A stretch of 47,460 nt of DNA. Source: Bacteroidia bacterium (GTDB lineage: Bacteria > Bacteroidota > Bacteroidia > Chitinophagales > UBA2359). The position numbers were made by a program, and so were the translations under genes. Shown in pieces: positions 7,758-17,444 of this stretch. The notes below the pieces were generated by a model that had not been told where the DNA came from, made no database searches, and was given only the letters and a program-made list of their open reading frames with translations. The DNA is taken from the NCBI GenBank assembly GCA_030427245.1, contig JAUHXA010000057.1, positions 1 to 47,460 of the forward strand. The letters are read 5' to 3'. Numbering within the stretch: position 1 is the first letter of the stretch; each line of letters opens with the position of its first letter.

Positions 7758-7876
7758 AACATTTTCTCTCTCTAATTCCTTCCTTTCTAAATTCTCTGCA
7801 AAATCCAATGCGGTCAACAATATTTTGGCTATTTTGTCGCTGCAAATCCGTATGTAACCAAAATTAAGCTAGGCCG

Positions 7877-9622
7877 ATGAATCTCGACGAACTGCGTCAA
7901 AAGATTACCGAAGGAAAGTCTGAACTCTCTCTTGAAGAAAAAAGCTACTTGCTGCGATTGATGGAAAAACCCTATGGCTTGCATTGGGAAGACAAGCCCG
8001 AAGCTGTAGAAGAAATGTTGGCAACACAACTGCCTGTTTTGCATGAAGTTCCCGACAAGTTTATTCTCGCCAACCAAACCCTACAACAAGAAGGAACGCT
8101 CAATTTTGATGCCGACAAAAACCCCGTTGCTGCCCCAAATCACCTCCTCATAGAAGGCGACAACCTACATGCCCTTGCAGTGCTGAACTATACACATACC
8201 GAAAAAGTAGATGTGGTTTACATTGACCCACCTTACAATACAGGCAACAAAGATTTTATGTACAATGACCGCTATGTCGACAAAGAAGACAGCTACCGAC
8301 ATTCTAAATGGCTCTCGTTTATGGAAAAACGCTTGCGATTGGCAAGGAATTTATTGAAGGAGACAGGAGTGATTTTTATTTCGATTGACGACAATGAGCA
8401 GGCAAATTTAAAGTTGTTGTGTGATGATATTTTTGGAGAGGAGAATTTTGTAGCTAAAATTTCTTGGCAAAAAGTATATAGCCCTCGTATGGATTCAAAA
8501 GGATTTAGTAGTGAAGTTGAATACTTAATATGCTATGCAAAATCTAATGAATTTCAAGTAAATCAGATTAAGAAAAATCAAGAAACTAAGCAGTTTAATA
8601 AATTAGATACGAAAACAGGTAAATATTACCGTAGAAGGCAATGGAGAAAAGAAGGAAGTAATTCAAAACGTTCAGATAGACCTAATTTATACTATTCTAT
8701 AAATGCGCCAGATAATACACTTATTTACCCCATTAAGCCAAATAAAAGCGAAGGGCGTTGGCGTGGAAATTTGATTTACTTCGAAGATCTTAAAAAAAAT
8801 GATTTAATTGAGTTCATAAAAGATAAACAGAATAAATGGCAAATTTATGTCAAACAATTTTTGGAAGAAGATGCCAAAAGACCTCCAACTAATCTGTGGA
8901 TGAATGATGATGTAGGAAATACTCATGAGGCAGCAGTTGAAATAAAATCTATTTTTGGAATGTCAGCCTTTAGCACCCCAAAACCTACAAAGTTAGTTAA
9001 CAGGATTTTAGAGATTGGAGGTAATGAATCTTCCCTGATCCTCGATTTCTTTGCAGGAAGCGGAACTACCCTACATGCTACGATGCAGTTGAACGAAGAA
9101 GATGGAGGGAATCGAACTTGCATTTTGGTGACGAACAACGAAAACAAGATATGCGAGGAAGTAACTTATGAGCGCAACAAAAGGGTAATACAAGGTTATA
9201 CCAACAACAAAAATCAGTGGGTATCGGGATTGAAAAACAACAATTTGCGCTATTACCGAACAGGTTTTGTGGAAACAAACATGGCGCATCCGAGCCGCAA
9301 ACAACGCTTGGAATTGGTCAGAAAAGCCACCGATATGCTCCGCATCAAAGAAGATACCTACTTCAAAGAATTGCAAGATGCGGAAATGGGCATTTTTTAC
9401 AATACCGAAAAATACATGCTGGTCATTTACGACGATGAATTTATCGAACGAGCCGTTGATTTCATTCAGGGAGTCGACAAACCTGTGAATGTGTATGTGT
9501 TTTCGGACGACCAATATACCTTTGAAGAAGATTTTGAAGAAGTGGCGGACAAAGTGACCTTGTGCGCTTTGCCCGAAGCGATTTACAAAGCCTACAAGCA
9601 GTTGATAGAGAAGTTTGTATAG
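7877..9622 (+). CDS. mod: Type III restriction-modification DNA methyltransferase (Mod)
   Basis: A 581-residue beta-class adenine-N6 methyltransferase. Motif IV is DPPYNTG (residues 117-123) and precedes motif I, LDFFAGSGTT (about 388-397), the order expected for Type III Mod proteins. The stretch between (about 190-380) is where the target-recognition domain sits in this family. The C-terminal part (about 480-581) is the Type III Mod tail, FVETNMAHPSRKQR onward. Mod writes m6A at the recognition site and is also needed by Res for cutting. The ATG at 7877 is 26 codons ahead of the EKSYLL segment and has no competing start. Res follows after 26 bp. No simple-sequence repeats that would suggest phase variation are seen near the start. 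Confidence 0.93.
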   Translation: MNLDELRQKITEGKSELSLEEKSYLLRLMEKPYGLHWEDKPEAVEEMLATQLPVLHEVPDKFILANQTLQQEGTLNFDADKNPVAAPNHLLIEGDNLHALAVLNYTHTEKVDVVYIDPPYNTGNKDFMYNDRYVDKEDSYRHSKWLSFMEKRLRLARNLLKETGVIFISIDDNEQANLKLLCDDIFGEENFVAKISWQKVYSPRMDSKGFSSEVEYLICYAKSNEFQVNQIKKNQETKQFNKLDTKTGKYYRRRQWRKEGSNSKRSDRPNLYYSINAPDNTLIYPIKPNKSEGRWRGNLIYFEDLKKNDLIEFIKDKQNKWQIYVKQFLEEDAKRPPTNLWMNDDVGNTHEAAVEIKSIFGMSAFSTPKPTKLVNRILEIGGNESSLILDFFAGSGTTLHATMQLNEEDGGNRTCILVTNNENKICEEVTYERNKRVIQGYTNNKNQWVSGLKNNNLRYYRTGFVETNMAHPSRKQRLELVRKATDMLRIKEDTYFKELQDAEMGIFYNTEKYMLVIYDDEFIERAVDFIQGVDKPVNVYVFSDDQYTFEEDFEEVADKVTLCALPEAIYKAYKQLIEKFV

Positions 9623-9648
9623 CCTTTAGCAATAGACAACAATAAAAA

Positions 9649-11961
9649 ATGATTATCCTCAAAAAATACCAACAAAAGGCAGTCGCAGAACTGCTGGAAA
9701 AAACCTACAAAATCATTCGCACCCGCTCCGAGCAGCAAGGCACCAAACTGGTGTTCAAAGCTCCAACGGGTGCGGGCAAAACGGTGGTGATGGCGGCTTT
9801 TTTGAAGCAATTGGCAGAAGATTTGGCGAGCGAACCCGATTTGCCACACCGAGAATTTGCCTATATCTGGATAGCTCCCAATCAATTGCACCTTCAATCT
9901 TACCGCAGTTTGCAGCGTTTTTTTGAACACAATCGGGTATTGCGCCCCATACAGTTCAACGGCATAGACGAGATGTGTCTGCACCACACGGATTTGTTGT
10001 TTTTGAATTGGCAGTCTATCAGCAACGAAAAAAACCTATTGGTACGAGAAAATGAGCAAGGGCGCAACTTAGATACGCTGATTTTCAATACGCTACGCAA
10101 AGGGCGCAAAATCATTGTGATTTTGGACGAAGCACACCTGTTTGGAACGAAAGGCAAGAAGGCATTGGAGGTTTTGGAGACATTGAAGGGAATGATGGAA
10201 ATAGATGTGTCTGCTACTCCGCTGCAACGCTCCAATTTTGAAGTGATTGTAGATAGACACGATGTGGTCGAAGAGGAGATGATTAAGAAAAGTGTGGTGC
10301 TGAATCCTGCGGTCAAACCCGAAGAACAAGAAGGTGATTCGCTGACGATTTACCTATTGAAACAAGCCCTCAAAAAACGAGAAGCATTGGCAGCCGCTTA
10401 TGAAGCAGCAGGCACAAACATCAATCCCTTGCTTTTGATTCAACTGCCGAGTGACACCAAAAAACAGTCGACTTTAGACAAGACGATTCGGGAAAATGTG
10501 GTGGCGCACTTGGAACACAAAGAAGCGATTGCGACTGACTACGGCAACTTGGCGATATGGCTATCGGATGGCAAAGACAAGGTGAATTTGGAGGACATCG
10601 AAAAAGAGGATAGCCCTGTCAAAGTGCTACTTTTCAAACAGGCAATTGCTTTGGGCTGGAACTGTCCTCGTGCGGCAGTTTTGTTGATTTACCGAGAAAT
10701 CAAACAACAAACTTTTACGATTCAGACAGTTGGACGCATTTTGCGAATGCCCGAACACAAACACTACGAACAGGAATTGCTGAATGTAGGGCATGTTTAC
10801 ACCGACCTAAGCCGCAATGCGATTGTGATTGTACGGGATGAAATGGATTATTTTTTAGACCATACGGCTCGCCGAAAAAGCGAGCTACCTTTGGTGAACA
10901 TCGCCTCTGATTACCTCCAACGAAAAAAAGTCCGCAACCGCCTCGGAGCAAAGTTCAAACAGGCGATGCGACACGCAATAGAAAATACTTGGAACATGAA
11001 AAACATGTTTCAATCCACCAATCACTTTGAAGAAAATCGGCAAAGGGCAAAGGAGATTTTTTTAGACCTAAACATCCAACAACTGGAATTGAAGGTGATA
11101 AAAGAAGGCGTTTTTGATGAATTGAAGGTAGGTTTTTTGGCGCAAACCGAAACAGCTACTTTTGAAGAAAACATGGTAGAAATCATGTATGCTTTTCGTC
11201 TGTATTGCCGCCGCAATTGTGGAAGTTATGCCCCTGTTGATTCGGGTGGACGCATTGAAGGGGCTTTGAAGGTGGTGTTTGAAGAATATTTCAGCGTGGA
11301 AGAACACCAAACGATGAAAGTGGTTTTGCACCCCAACAATCAGCCAGCTATGCAAACACTGATTCGAGCAGCTTTGGCAGCTTACGGCGAAATCATGGCG
11401 GCAATTCGGTCGGACGAACAAGATGTGAAGATAGTGAGGTGGGAACCTCCCGTTGCTTTGCATTATTCCCAAAACTACGAGGCATATCCGGTCAAAAAGA
11501 ATCTGTATGAACCCTTTTACATTGCCAAACGCAGCGATGGATTGTTTGCCGACAGTTCAGTGGAATTGGCATTTATTCAATATTTGGAACAACATGCAGA
11601 TGTATTGACTTGGTGGCACAAAAACACTGTGGGCGGACAAGATAGCTTTTCGGTGGTCTATGAGAACCTAAAAGGCAAAAAATCAAGTTTTTTTGTAGAT
11701 TTTATTTTACTGTTTAAAAATAATGTTATAGGTTTGTTCGATACAAAAACGCTTGCTTCTGATGCGGAGATGGTGGGCAAACAAAATGCCTTGGCAAATT
11801 ATGTTCGCCAACAAAACGAATCACCTACTGCCAGACAATTTGTTGGGGGTGTGATTGTTCCAAATGAGGCGGGTACTTGGCTGTATCCGAGTGGTGAGAT
11901 AGACAACAATTTTGACAGTTCGACCTGGCAAGTATTGGATTTGAAGCAGATGGGCAGTTGA
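9649..11961 (+). CDS. res: Type III restriction enzyme, helicase-nuclease subunit (Res)
   Basis: This is a 770-residue SF2 helicase. The Q-like start (LKKYQQKAVAELL), Walker A PTGAGKT (39-45), DEAH box (160-163) and SATP motif III (SATPLQRS) are all present. A later TVGRILRMPE stretch matches motif VI. Near the C-terminus, FFVDFILLFKNN then LFDTKT fits the PD-(D/E)xK nuclease core of Res subunits (VD...DTK). The protein is somewhat short for Res (often 850-1000). It needs Mod for DNA recognition, uses ATP to move or switch along DNA, and cuts away from the site. It lies between mod and an 88-residue gene 22 bp downstream, so one operon is likely. Confidence 0.92.
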   Translation: MIILKKYQQKAVAELLEKTYKIIRTRSEQQGTKLVFKAPTGAGKTVVMAAFLKQLAEDLASEPDLPHREFAYIWIAPNQLHLQSYRSLQRFFEHNRVLRPIQFNGIDEMCLHHTDLLFLNWQSISNEKNLLVRENEQGRNLDTLIFNTLRKGRKIIVILDEAHLFGTKGKKALEVLETLKGMMEIDVSATPLQRSNFEVIVDRHDVVEEEMIKKSVVLNPAVKPEEQEGDSLTIYLLKQALKKREALAAAYEAAGTNINPLLLIQLPSDTKKQSTLDKTIRENVVAHLEHKEAIATDYGNLAIWLSDGKDKVNLEDIEKEDSPVKVLLFKQAIALGWNCPRAAVLLIYREIKQQTFTIQTVGRILRMPEHKHYEQELLNVGHVYTDLSRNAIVIVRDEMDYFLDHTARRKSELPLVNIASDYLQRKKVRNRLGAKFKQAMRHAIENTWNMKNMFQSTNHFEENRQRAKEIFLDLNIQQLELKVIKEGVFDELKVGFLAQTETATFEENMVEIMYAFRLYCRRNCGSYAPVDSGGRIEGALKVVFEEYFSVEEHQTMKVVLHPNNQPAMQTLIRAALAAYGEIMAAIRSDEQDVKIVRWEPPVALHYSQNYEAYPVKKNLYEPFYIAKRSDGLFADSSVELAFIQYLEQHADVLTWWHKNTVGGQDSFSVVYENLKGKKSSFFVDFILLFKNNVIGLFDTKTLASDAEMVGKQNALANYVRQQNESPTARQFVGGVIVPNEAGTWLYPSGEIDNNFDSSTWQVLDLKQMGS

Positions 11962-11983
11962 TTGATTGACAAAAAGTAGAAAG

Positions 11984-12250
11984 ATGCCACGCAACAAGCA
12001 ATTATCAGATTATCAATGGAATCGAATTATTGAAGTTATGAACAAAGGATTAGACATTACTTTCGTACACTATGGTATTCGCAAAGACGATATGCAGTTG
12101 ATAGAATCGCTTGCAAATGAAGCAGAATTGGATGCGGATTGGTTGAAAGAACTGCTAAAAAACTACCACGAAAAGCGGGTGAAAGACCAAGAAATTGAAG
12201 ACAAAACCATCGAAAAAATCATCGAACAAGCGTTGAACAAACTTCAATGA
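11984..12250 (+). CDS. 88-residue unknown in the restriction operon
   Basis: The ATG at 11984 (MPRNKQLSDYQWNRII) was preferred to an in-frame TTG at 11966, because it lies 22 bp after res and follows AAAG. The protein is acidic and all-helical by eye, with a DITFVHYGIRKDDMQLIESL segment followed by a highly charged C-terminal helix (KRVKDQEIEDKTIEKIIEQA). No domain was recognised. Its place between res and the DndD-like ATPase suggests a small partner or regulator of this system. The next gene begins 80 bp later. Confidence 0.75.
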   Translation: MPRNKQLSDYQWNRIIEVMNKGLDITFVHYGIRKDDMQLIESLANEAELDADWLKELLKNYHEKRVKDQEIEDKTIEKIIEQALNKLQ

Positions 12251-12330
12251 GAACAAAACTAACTAAGCTGCATCTATCCAATAAAGAATTGTAAATCTCT
12301 CGTACTTAATACCAAACCATCTATTTGCCC

Positions 12331-14337
12331 ATGCTTATCAAAAAAATCATAGCCCGTAATTTCAAAACCTATTTGGATTTAGAATTGGACTTATCCGTAA
12401 CAGAAGACAATCCGATTATTTTGGTGGGTGGCGCAAATGGCGGGGGCAAGACGACCTTATTTGAGTCCATTTATGGTGCTTTGTATGGCTTGAAAATCAA
12501 GAATGAACGTCATTTTCAAGAAATAGTAAATGCAAACAATGCCTCCAACTACAAAACCGAAAAGATTTTCTTGGAGCTGCATTTTTCGGGTAAGGTATTG
12601 AACCAAGAACAGCGGTATGTGCTGTCTCGAACTTATGCGTTGAATCCTAAGTACAAGCCTGTTGAGTCCGTCAAGCTGAACATGAATGGAAATATTTTTA
12701 AGTATGGCACTGCAACTTCCTACAAAGACCGCATACGGGCAGAAACCGAAGTAAACAAAATCATCAAAGCAAATTTGCCAGAAGAATTGTCGCATTATTT
12801 TTTGTTTGATGCAATGGAATCAGGCAATTTGCTGAAAGAAGACCAACTGAATCGGGTGATTCGAGAGAACATCGAAAATGTGATGGGCTTTAACAAGTAT
12901 TTGCAGCTTTCAAAAGCTTCTCAAACACTCTACGAAAGTCACACTGCACAACGATTAAAGATTGAAAATGAACGAAAAGAGTATTTGAGTTTGACGGAAA
13001 AAAAGAAAAAACTCAATGACAAACTCCAAAGACTGAGCAATGACCTAAACATTGCCTACCAATATACGATTGCTAACAAAGGCTTTTATGAGGATTCAAA
13101 GGCGGGTTTGAATCAAGAAACTGCCCTCAAAACGAAAGTGGAAGAACTCGAACAGCAAACTGCGGGTACGATTGTGAGAGAAAAATCCTATAGAGAGGAA
13201 TTGGATAAATTTGTCCGAAACATGGAGCAATATGTAGGTTTGCCGAGATTGGCAAGCACCTTAAAAACCGAAATTGCTCATATTTTGAAGGTGAAATCGG
13301 AATTGGCTTTGGAGGAGAAGAACCAACTTTCTGAAGAACAGTTGTCGGATATTGCGCTGAAAATAAGTCGTTACCTCGAAACCAAACACAATTTTACGGC
13401 TGTAACGACAAGAGAATTGACCAAATATTTATTGAAGGATGTGGAAAACAGCAGTTTGACAGATCCTTACGCATTTCTGAATGATTCGGAAGTGAGGGCT
13501 TTGAGTAAATTGGTCAATGACTCTTACATCAATCCTTTTCCTCAATTGCACCAACAAAAGATAGAACTAAATATTTCGATTGCCAGCATAGAAGTGAATC
13601 AAAGGCGCATTGAGGACTACAAAAAACAAATTTCGGGTAAAGACTATTCTTTGCTGCAAGCGTATGAAGAAAAGCAACAGGAAATCAAACGATTAAACCA
13701 AGAAATAGAAGACTTAAAGCTGGACATCCAAAAGACAGAAAATCGCCTACACCGATTCGATATACAGCCTACGGATGAACCCGATCCTATTTATGAAACA
13801 CTAAAAAAGCTGCAACCTTTCTTCAATACTGCTGCCAATACACTCCTCAAAACAAAAAAGCAACAGATTGAAATGGAAATGAGGCGGGATTTGAATCAAT
13901 TGTTGATTGTTTACCAAGATGTCATAGATAGAGTAGAATTATCGGAGGATTTGAAAGACTTGACCTTCAAAATTTACCACACCAATGGGAATGAGATTTT
14001 TTTGAACCAACTCAATACGGCTTCCAAACAAGTCGTTGTGCAGTGTCTGCTAAAAGCCCTGCATCAATACGGTGACTATGCCCCTCCTGTGATGATTGAT
14101 ACGGTGATGGGCGTTTTGGATGAAGCGAGTCGTGCCGTAGTTTTGGAACACTATTTCCCCACACTTTCTCACCAAACCATTTTACTGAGTTCGGACAGCG
14201 AAATTCGCACCAACAAAGACTTGAATAAAATTGCTCCTTTTGTGGCAAAAGCTTATACTTTGAAGCGAGACAAAGTAGCGCAACAAACCAGTATTGTAGA
14301 AGGTTATTTTGATGTTCAAATAGAAGATTATATATGA
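12331..14337 (+). CDS. DndD-like SMC/ABC ATPase
   Basis: A 668-residue RecF/SbcC-type ATPase that best resembles DndD of the phosphorothioation systems. The N-terminus has IIARNFKTYLDLELDL and Walker A GGANGGGKTT (33-42). Long coiled coils run at about 190-280 and 420-480, split by less regular sequence. The C-terminal head has a signature-like segment, LNTASKQVVVQCLLKAL, a Walker B PPVMIDTVMGVLDEASR, and the D/H-loop region YFPTLSHQTILLSSDSE. The ATG at 12331 (MLIKKI) fits this family start better than the TTG at 12325. In Dnd systems DndD hydrolyses ATP and is thought to help open DNA. Here the stop codon overlaps the start of the next gene by 4 bp. DndA, DndB and DndC are not nearby. Confidence 0.85.
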   Translation: MLIKKIIARNFKTYLDLELDLSVTEDNPIILVGGANGGGKTTLFESIYGALYGLKIKNERHFQEIVNANNASNYKTEKIFLELHFSGKVLNQEQRYVLSRTYALNPKYKPVESVKLNMNGNIFKYGTATSYKDRIRAETEVNKIIKANLPEELSHYFLFDAMESGNLLKEDQLNRVIRENIENVMGFNKYLQLSKASQTLYESHTAQRLKIENERKEYLSLTEKKKKLNDKLQRLSNDLNIAYQYTIANKGFYEDSKAGLNQETALKTKVEELEQQTAGTIVREKSYREELDKFVRNMEQYVGLPRLASTLKTEIAHILKVKSELALEEKNQLSEEQLSDIALKISRYLETKHNFTAVTTRELTKYLLKDVENSSLTDPYAFLNDSEVRALSKLVNDSYINPFPQLHQQKIELNISIASIEVNQRRIEDYKKQISGKDYSLLQAYEEKQQEIKRLNQEIEDLKLDIQKTENRLHRFDIQPTDEPDPIYETLKKLQPFFNTAANTLLKTKKQQIEMEMRRDLNQLLIVYQDVIDRVELSEDLKDLTFKIYHTNGNEIFLNQLNTASKQVVVQCLLKALHQYGDYAPPVMIDTVMGVLDEASRAVVLEHYFPTLSHQTILLSSDSEIRTNKDLNKIAPFVAKAYTLKRDKVAQQTSIVEGYFDVQIEDYI

Positions 14338-15929
14338 AAAATATTAAACTAAATCACATTCGTCAGTCCGAAGAATTGGACACTTTGCACGCAGAATTGA
14401 AGGACGTTTTGGAAAAACGTATCAACTTAGACATGCAAAGCCCCGAAGGGAAACCTCTCAATATTACCAACAACTTGCTGCAACGTTTGTCTTTGTTTGC
14501 AGGTTTGAGCATCACTAAAAAACGAGAAAAATTGGTAGTTGAAGATGTTAAATTAAAGTCCAGCCATAACTTCCACGATACCGTTTTTTCTCGAAACAAT
14601 TTAGCGAATTTATGGAGTGCCTTGTTAAAATTGAGATACAACGACCTACCTATTGATTGGGAAAGCAACCCTGAAAAAAGTAGGGTAATCAATTATGAAA
14701 TGATACAGGGCGCTCAATTATTGCTTCAAGAGGACAATGTAGAAGAATGGCTGATGAGCAGTCATTTAGGTAGCAGTAAAGGGGCGACTTATGGAGCTAT
14801 TCCCCAACTGAACCTCAATATTGGCGTTTACGAAGACGAGATAGAAGCGTATTTAGACATCAATGGAAAAGACATTCCGAACACACAAATATTGATTGCG
14901 GGAACAACAGGGTCGGGTAAATCAAATTTACTAGCGGTTTTGATTCACGAGCTCCGAAAGGCTTCGGTAGAAACCTCATATCCTGTCAATTTTTTGTTGT
15001 TTGACTACAAAGGAGAATTTTCTGACCCTGCCAATTCTGCTTGGTTAAATTTGTTTGAAGTAGATAAGAGCATTATCCTCAATCCTATCGAAAAACCACT
15101 TCCTTTTTCTCCCTTCAAAGATTTTACACACAAACACCAAAACGAAATTAATCTATATGCTACTGAACTAAGTCAGGCATTGTTGGCATTGGACAGCACA
15201 AAAATCAGCGCAAAAATGTCCAACCGCTTGGCGGAAGCGGTTATCAGTGCCTACAAACTCACCAAAAAGAAGCCAGTCAATTTTCAATTGATTCTATCCG
15301 AATACAGGGAAAACTTGTCACCTAAAGAGGCACAAAATGGGGATTCGATTACTTCCGTTTTGAACCAACTTATTAGAAGTCGAATTTTTAGCGATGAAGA
15401 CAGAATGGATTTGGTAAAAAACAGTGCTATCATCAAAATGGATGCCTTTCCCAAAGATGGCGTACTGGCAAAAGCAATCGTCTATTTCACCATCTCCAAA
15501 CTCAATCTATTCTACGAAAGTCTGCCCAAACAAGCGGTTGGAAAGGATTTTGTAGAGATTCGTCACTATACCATTATTGATGAAGCCCACTATATGCTGG
15601 ATTTTGACAACAAACCTCTCCGCAATTTGATTGCAGTAGGCCGAAACAAAGGTCTTTCTATTATTTTGGCTACGCAAAATATGGACAGCTTTAAATCCAG
15701 TCATTTTGATTTTTATGCCAATGCCCAATACCCGCTGATTATGAAGCAGCAATCTATGAATGACCGAGTCATCAAGGATTTATTTGGAGTAACAGGCAAT
15801 GAGTTTCACGAAATCAAAGAAGCGATTTCTAACCTACAAAAAGGTGAATTACTTCTAAAGGATACAACTGCGGCATTGTTGGGAATGGGTAAGAAGTATA
15901 AGAAAATAAAAGTGACGCATTTGATATAA
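14334..15929 (+). CDS. HerA-like (DUF87) ATPase with a DndE-like N-terminus
   Basis: The protein has 531 residues. Residues 5-105 look like DndE: IKLNHIRQSEELDTLHAELK, then NNLLQRLSLFAGLS and FSRNNLANLWSALLKLR. That matches the small DndE protein in helix order. Residues 175-531 are a HerA/FtsK-class ATPase: Walker A GTTGSGKSNLLA (from 190), a DYKGEF segment, Walker B IIDEAH (414-419, acidic pair 416-417) and a following GRNKGLSIILATQNMDSF sensor region. HerA ATPases form hexameric rings that translocate DNA. The gene starts inside the end of the DndD-like gene (ATGA overlap), so the two are translationally coupled and likely form one complex. The HerA call is firm. The DndE call rests on pattern and on the conserved D-then-E gene order. 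Confidence 0.82.
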   Translation: MKNIKLNHIRQSEELDTLHAELKDVLEKRINLDMQSPEGKPLNITNNLLQRLSLFAGLSITKKREKLVVEDVKLKSSHNFHDTVFSRNNLANLWSALLKLRYNDLPIDWESNPEKSRVINYEMIQGAQLLLQEDNVEEWLMSSHLGSSKGATYGAIPQLNLNIGVYEDEIEAYLDINGKDIPNTQILIAGTTGSGKSNLLAVLIHELRKASVETSYPVNFLLFDYKGEFSDPANSAWLNLFEVDKSIILNPIEKPLPFSPFKDFTHKHQNEINLYATELSQALLALDSTKISAKMSNRLAEAVISAYKLTKKKPVNFQLILSEYRENLSPKEAQNGDSITSVLNQLIRSRIFSDEDRMDLVKNSAIIKMDAFPKDGVLAKAIVYFTISKLNLFYESLPKQAVGKDFVEIRHYTIIDEAHYMLDFDNKPLRNLIAVGRNKGLSIILATQNMDSFKSSHFDFYANAQYPLIMKQQSMNDRVIKDLFGVTGNEFHEIKEAISNLQKGELLLKDTTAALLGMGKKYKKIKVTHLI

Positions 15930-16058
15930 TGCAATAATTAGCACTGGTTTTGGGAAAGTAGAATAGAATTCAGAGATATTTTTATTTTAGTAATACTGCC
16001 AATTTATTTAGCAATTAAGGAACTATTTGAGCCATTTTGAGTGTTCTAAACACATACA

Positions 16059-17444
16059 ATGCAACACAAAAAACCTTCATTGCGTATGAGTCAAATCCTC
16101 GACCAAGTTTCTAAAACTACGATACAACTCCTTCTAAAAGAACCCTTTTACGGACATTTTTTTACAGGTATTTTGAGAGAAGTGACTGAGCGAGTGCCAA
16201 CAGCAGCCGTTGGAATGGTGAACAATCAGATGGTCAAATTGTATATCAATGAAGATTTTTGGACAAAGAAGCTGACCACCACAGATTTTCGATATGGCGT
16301 TTTGAAACACGAAATTTTGCACATCGTTTTGAAGCATATTCTGATGGTCAAAGATTTCTCCAACCGTCAATTGTTCAACATTGCAGCAGATATTGTGGTC
16401 AATCAATACATCGAACGAAAGCAGTTAATTGAAGGAGTCATTCTATTGGAAATGTTTTCGGATTTGAAAATGGAACCCTACAAAGATGTGCGCTATTACT
16501 ACGATATTTTATATGGCGTTTGGCAAAGTTACCTTCAAAAAACTTCCACTTCAACCGTTGACAAGACTGAAAGCCGTTGTCAAGGTGTGAGTGGAGGTCA
16601 AAATAATGAAAATAACAAACAACATCAACAACCACCCAAAGCATCCACCAAGAATCAACAAGCATCTACTAATAAGCATCCACAAGATTCCCCAAGTTTG
16701 ACCCCATCCGAACAAGTCCTTCGAGACTACATGACCGAAGAAAACGACTGTTTGGGGCAGCACGATTTGTGGTGGGACGAAATCGGTAAAATGTCGGCTG
16801 CGGAAAGGAAGATTTTGGAGGGATATATCAATGATGTATTGAAAAATACGGTCAATCGGGTGAAAAATAGAAGTGCATTGCCCGCAGGTTTGCAGCAATA
16901 TATTGACCTCACATTGAAGTCTTTAGAGCCGCAAGTCAATTGGAGACGGGTTCTACGAATTTTTTCAGCAAACAGCAGCCGAACCTACCTCAAAAACACC
17001 ATTCGCAGACCTTCCAAACGCTATGGAACTACACCTGGCATTAAGGTCAAAAATCGTCAAAAACTGTTAGTCGCTATTGATACTTCTGGAAGTGTAAACA
17101 ATGAAGAATTGAAGGTTTTTTTTGGTGAACTCTATCATATTTGGCGACAAGGTGCAGAAATTTTTGTCGTAGAATGTGATGCGGCAATTCACAACAAATA
17201 TTTTTATAGAGGAACTCCTCCTAATCATATTTCTGGACGTGGAGGAACGGACTTCAATGCGCCAATCGAATACGCCAACACCGAATATCATCCCGATGCG
17301 ATTGTCTATTTTACAGATGGTTATGCACCTGTTCCGCATATCAAAAATCGTGCGCCTATGCTTTGGATGATTACTTCGGGAGGGTTGAAGGAGAAAGAAG
17401 GTGTTTGGGATGGATTGCCAGGAAGGAAAGTGAAAATGAAGTGA
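16059..17444 (+). CDS. DUF2201-type metallopeptidase with VWA domain
   Basis: A 461-residue protein in two parts. The N-terminal part carries an HEILH zinc-peptidase motif (residues 84-88) in a long helix, in the style of the DUF2201 N-terminal domain. A Gln/Ser/Asn-rich linker (about 170-220) follows. The C-terminal part is a von Willebrand A-like domain with an intact MIDAS: DTSGS (341-345), then GGTDF and FTDGY. This pairing is widely found next to a MoxR ATPase, and that is the case here (140 bp downstream). The family is thought to act as a MoxR-remodelled metal-dependent protease or adaptor; the substrate is unknown. It starts 129 bp after the HerA-like gene on the same strand. Confidence 0.88.
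   Translation: MQHKKPSLRMSQILDQVSKTTIQLLLKEPFYGHFFTGILREVTERVPTAAVGMVNNQMVKLYINEDFWTKKLTTTDFRYGVLKHEILHIVLKHILMVKDFSNRQLFNIAADIVVNQYIERKQLIEGVILLEMFSDLKMEPYKDVRYYYDILYGVWQSYLQKTSTSTVDKTESRCQGVSGGQNNENNKQHQQPPKASTKNQQASTNKHPQDSPSLTPSEQVLRDYMTEENDCLGQHDLWWDEIGKMSAAERKILEGYINDVLKNTVNRVKNRSALPAGLQQYIDLTLKSLEPQVNWRRVLRIFSANSSRTYLKNTIRRPSKRYGTTPGIKVKNRQKLLVAIDTSGSVNNEELKVFFGELYHIWRQGAEIFVVECDAAIHNKYFYRGTPPNHISGRGGTDFNAPIEYANTEYHPDAIVYFTDGYAPVPHIKNRAPMLWMITSGGLKEKEGVWDGLPGRKVKMK

Noticed and set aside
7760-7900. Phase-variable mod gene
   Set aside because: No tandem simple repeats were found around the start or early codons of mod.
7877-15929. A complete Dnd phosphorothioation system
   Set aside because: Only DndD-like and DndE-like parts are present. 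No cysteine desulfurase, DndB or PAPS-reductase-like DndC is encoded in the window.
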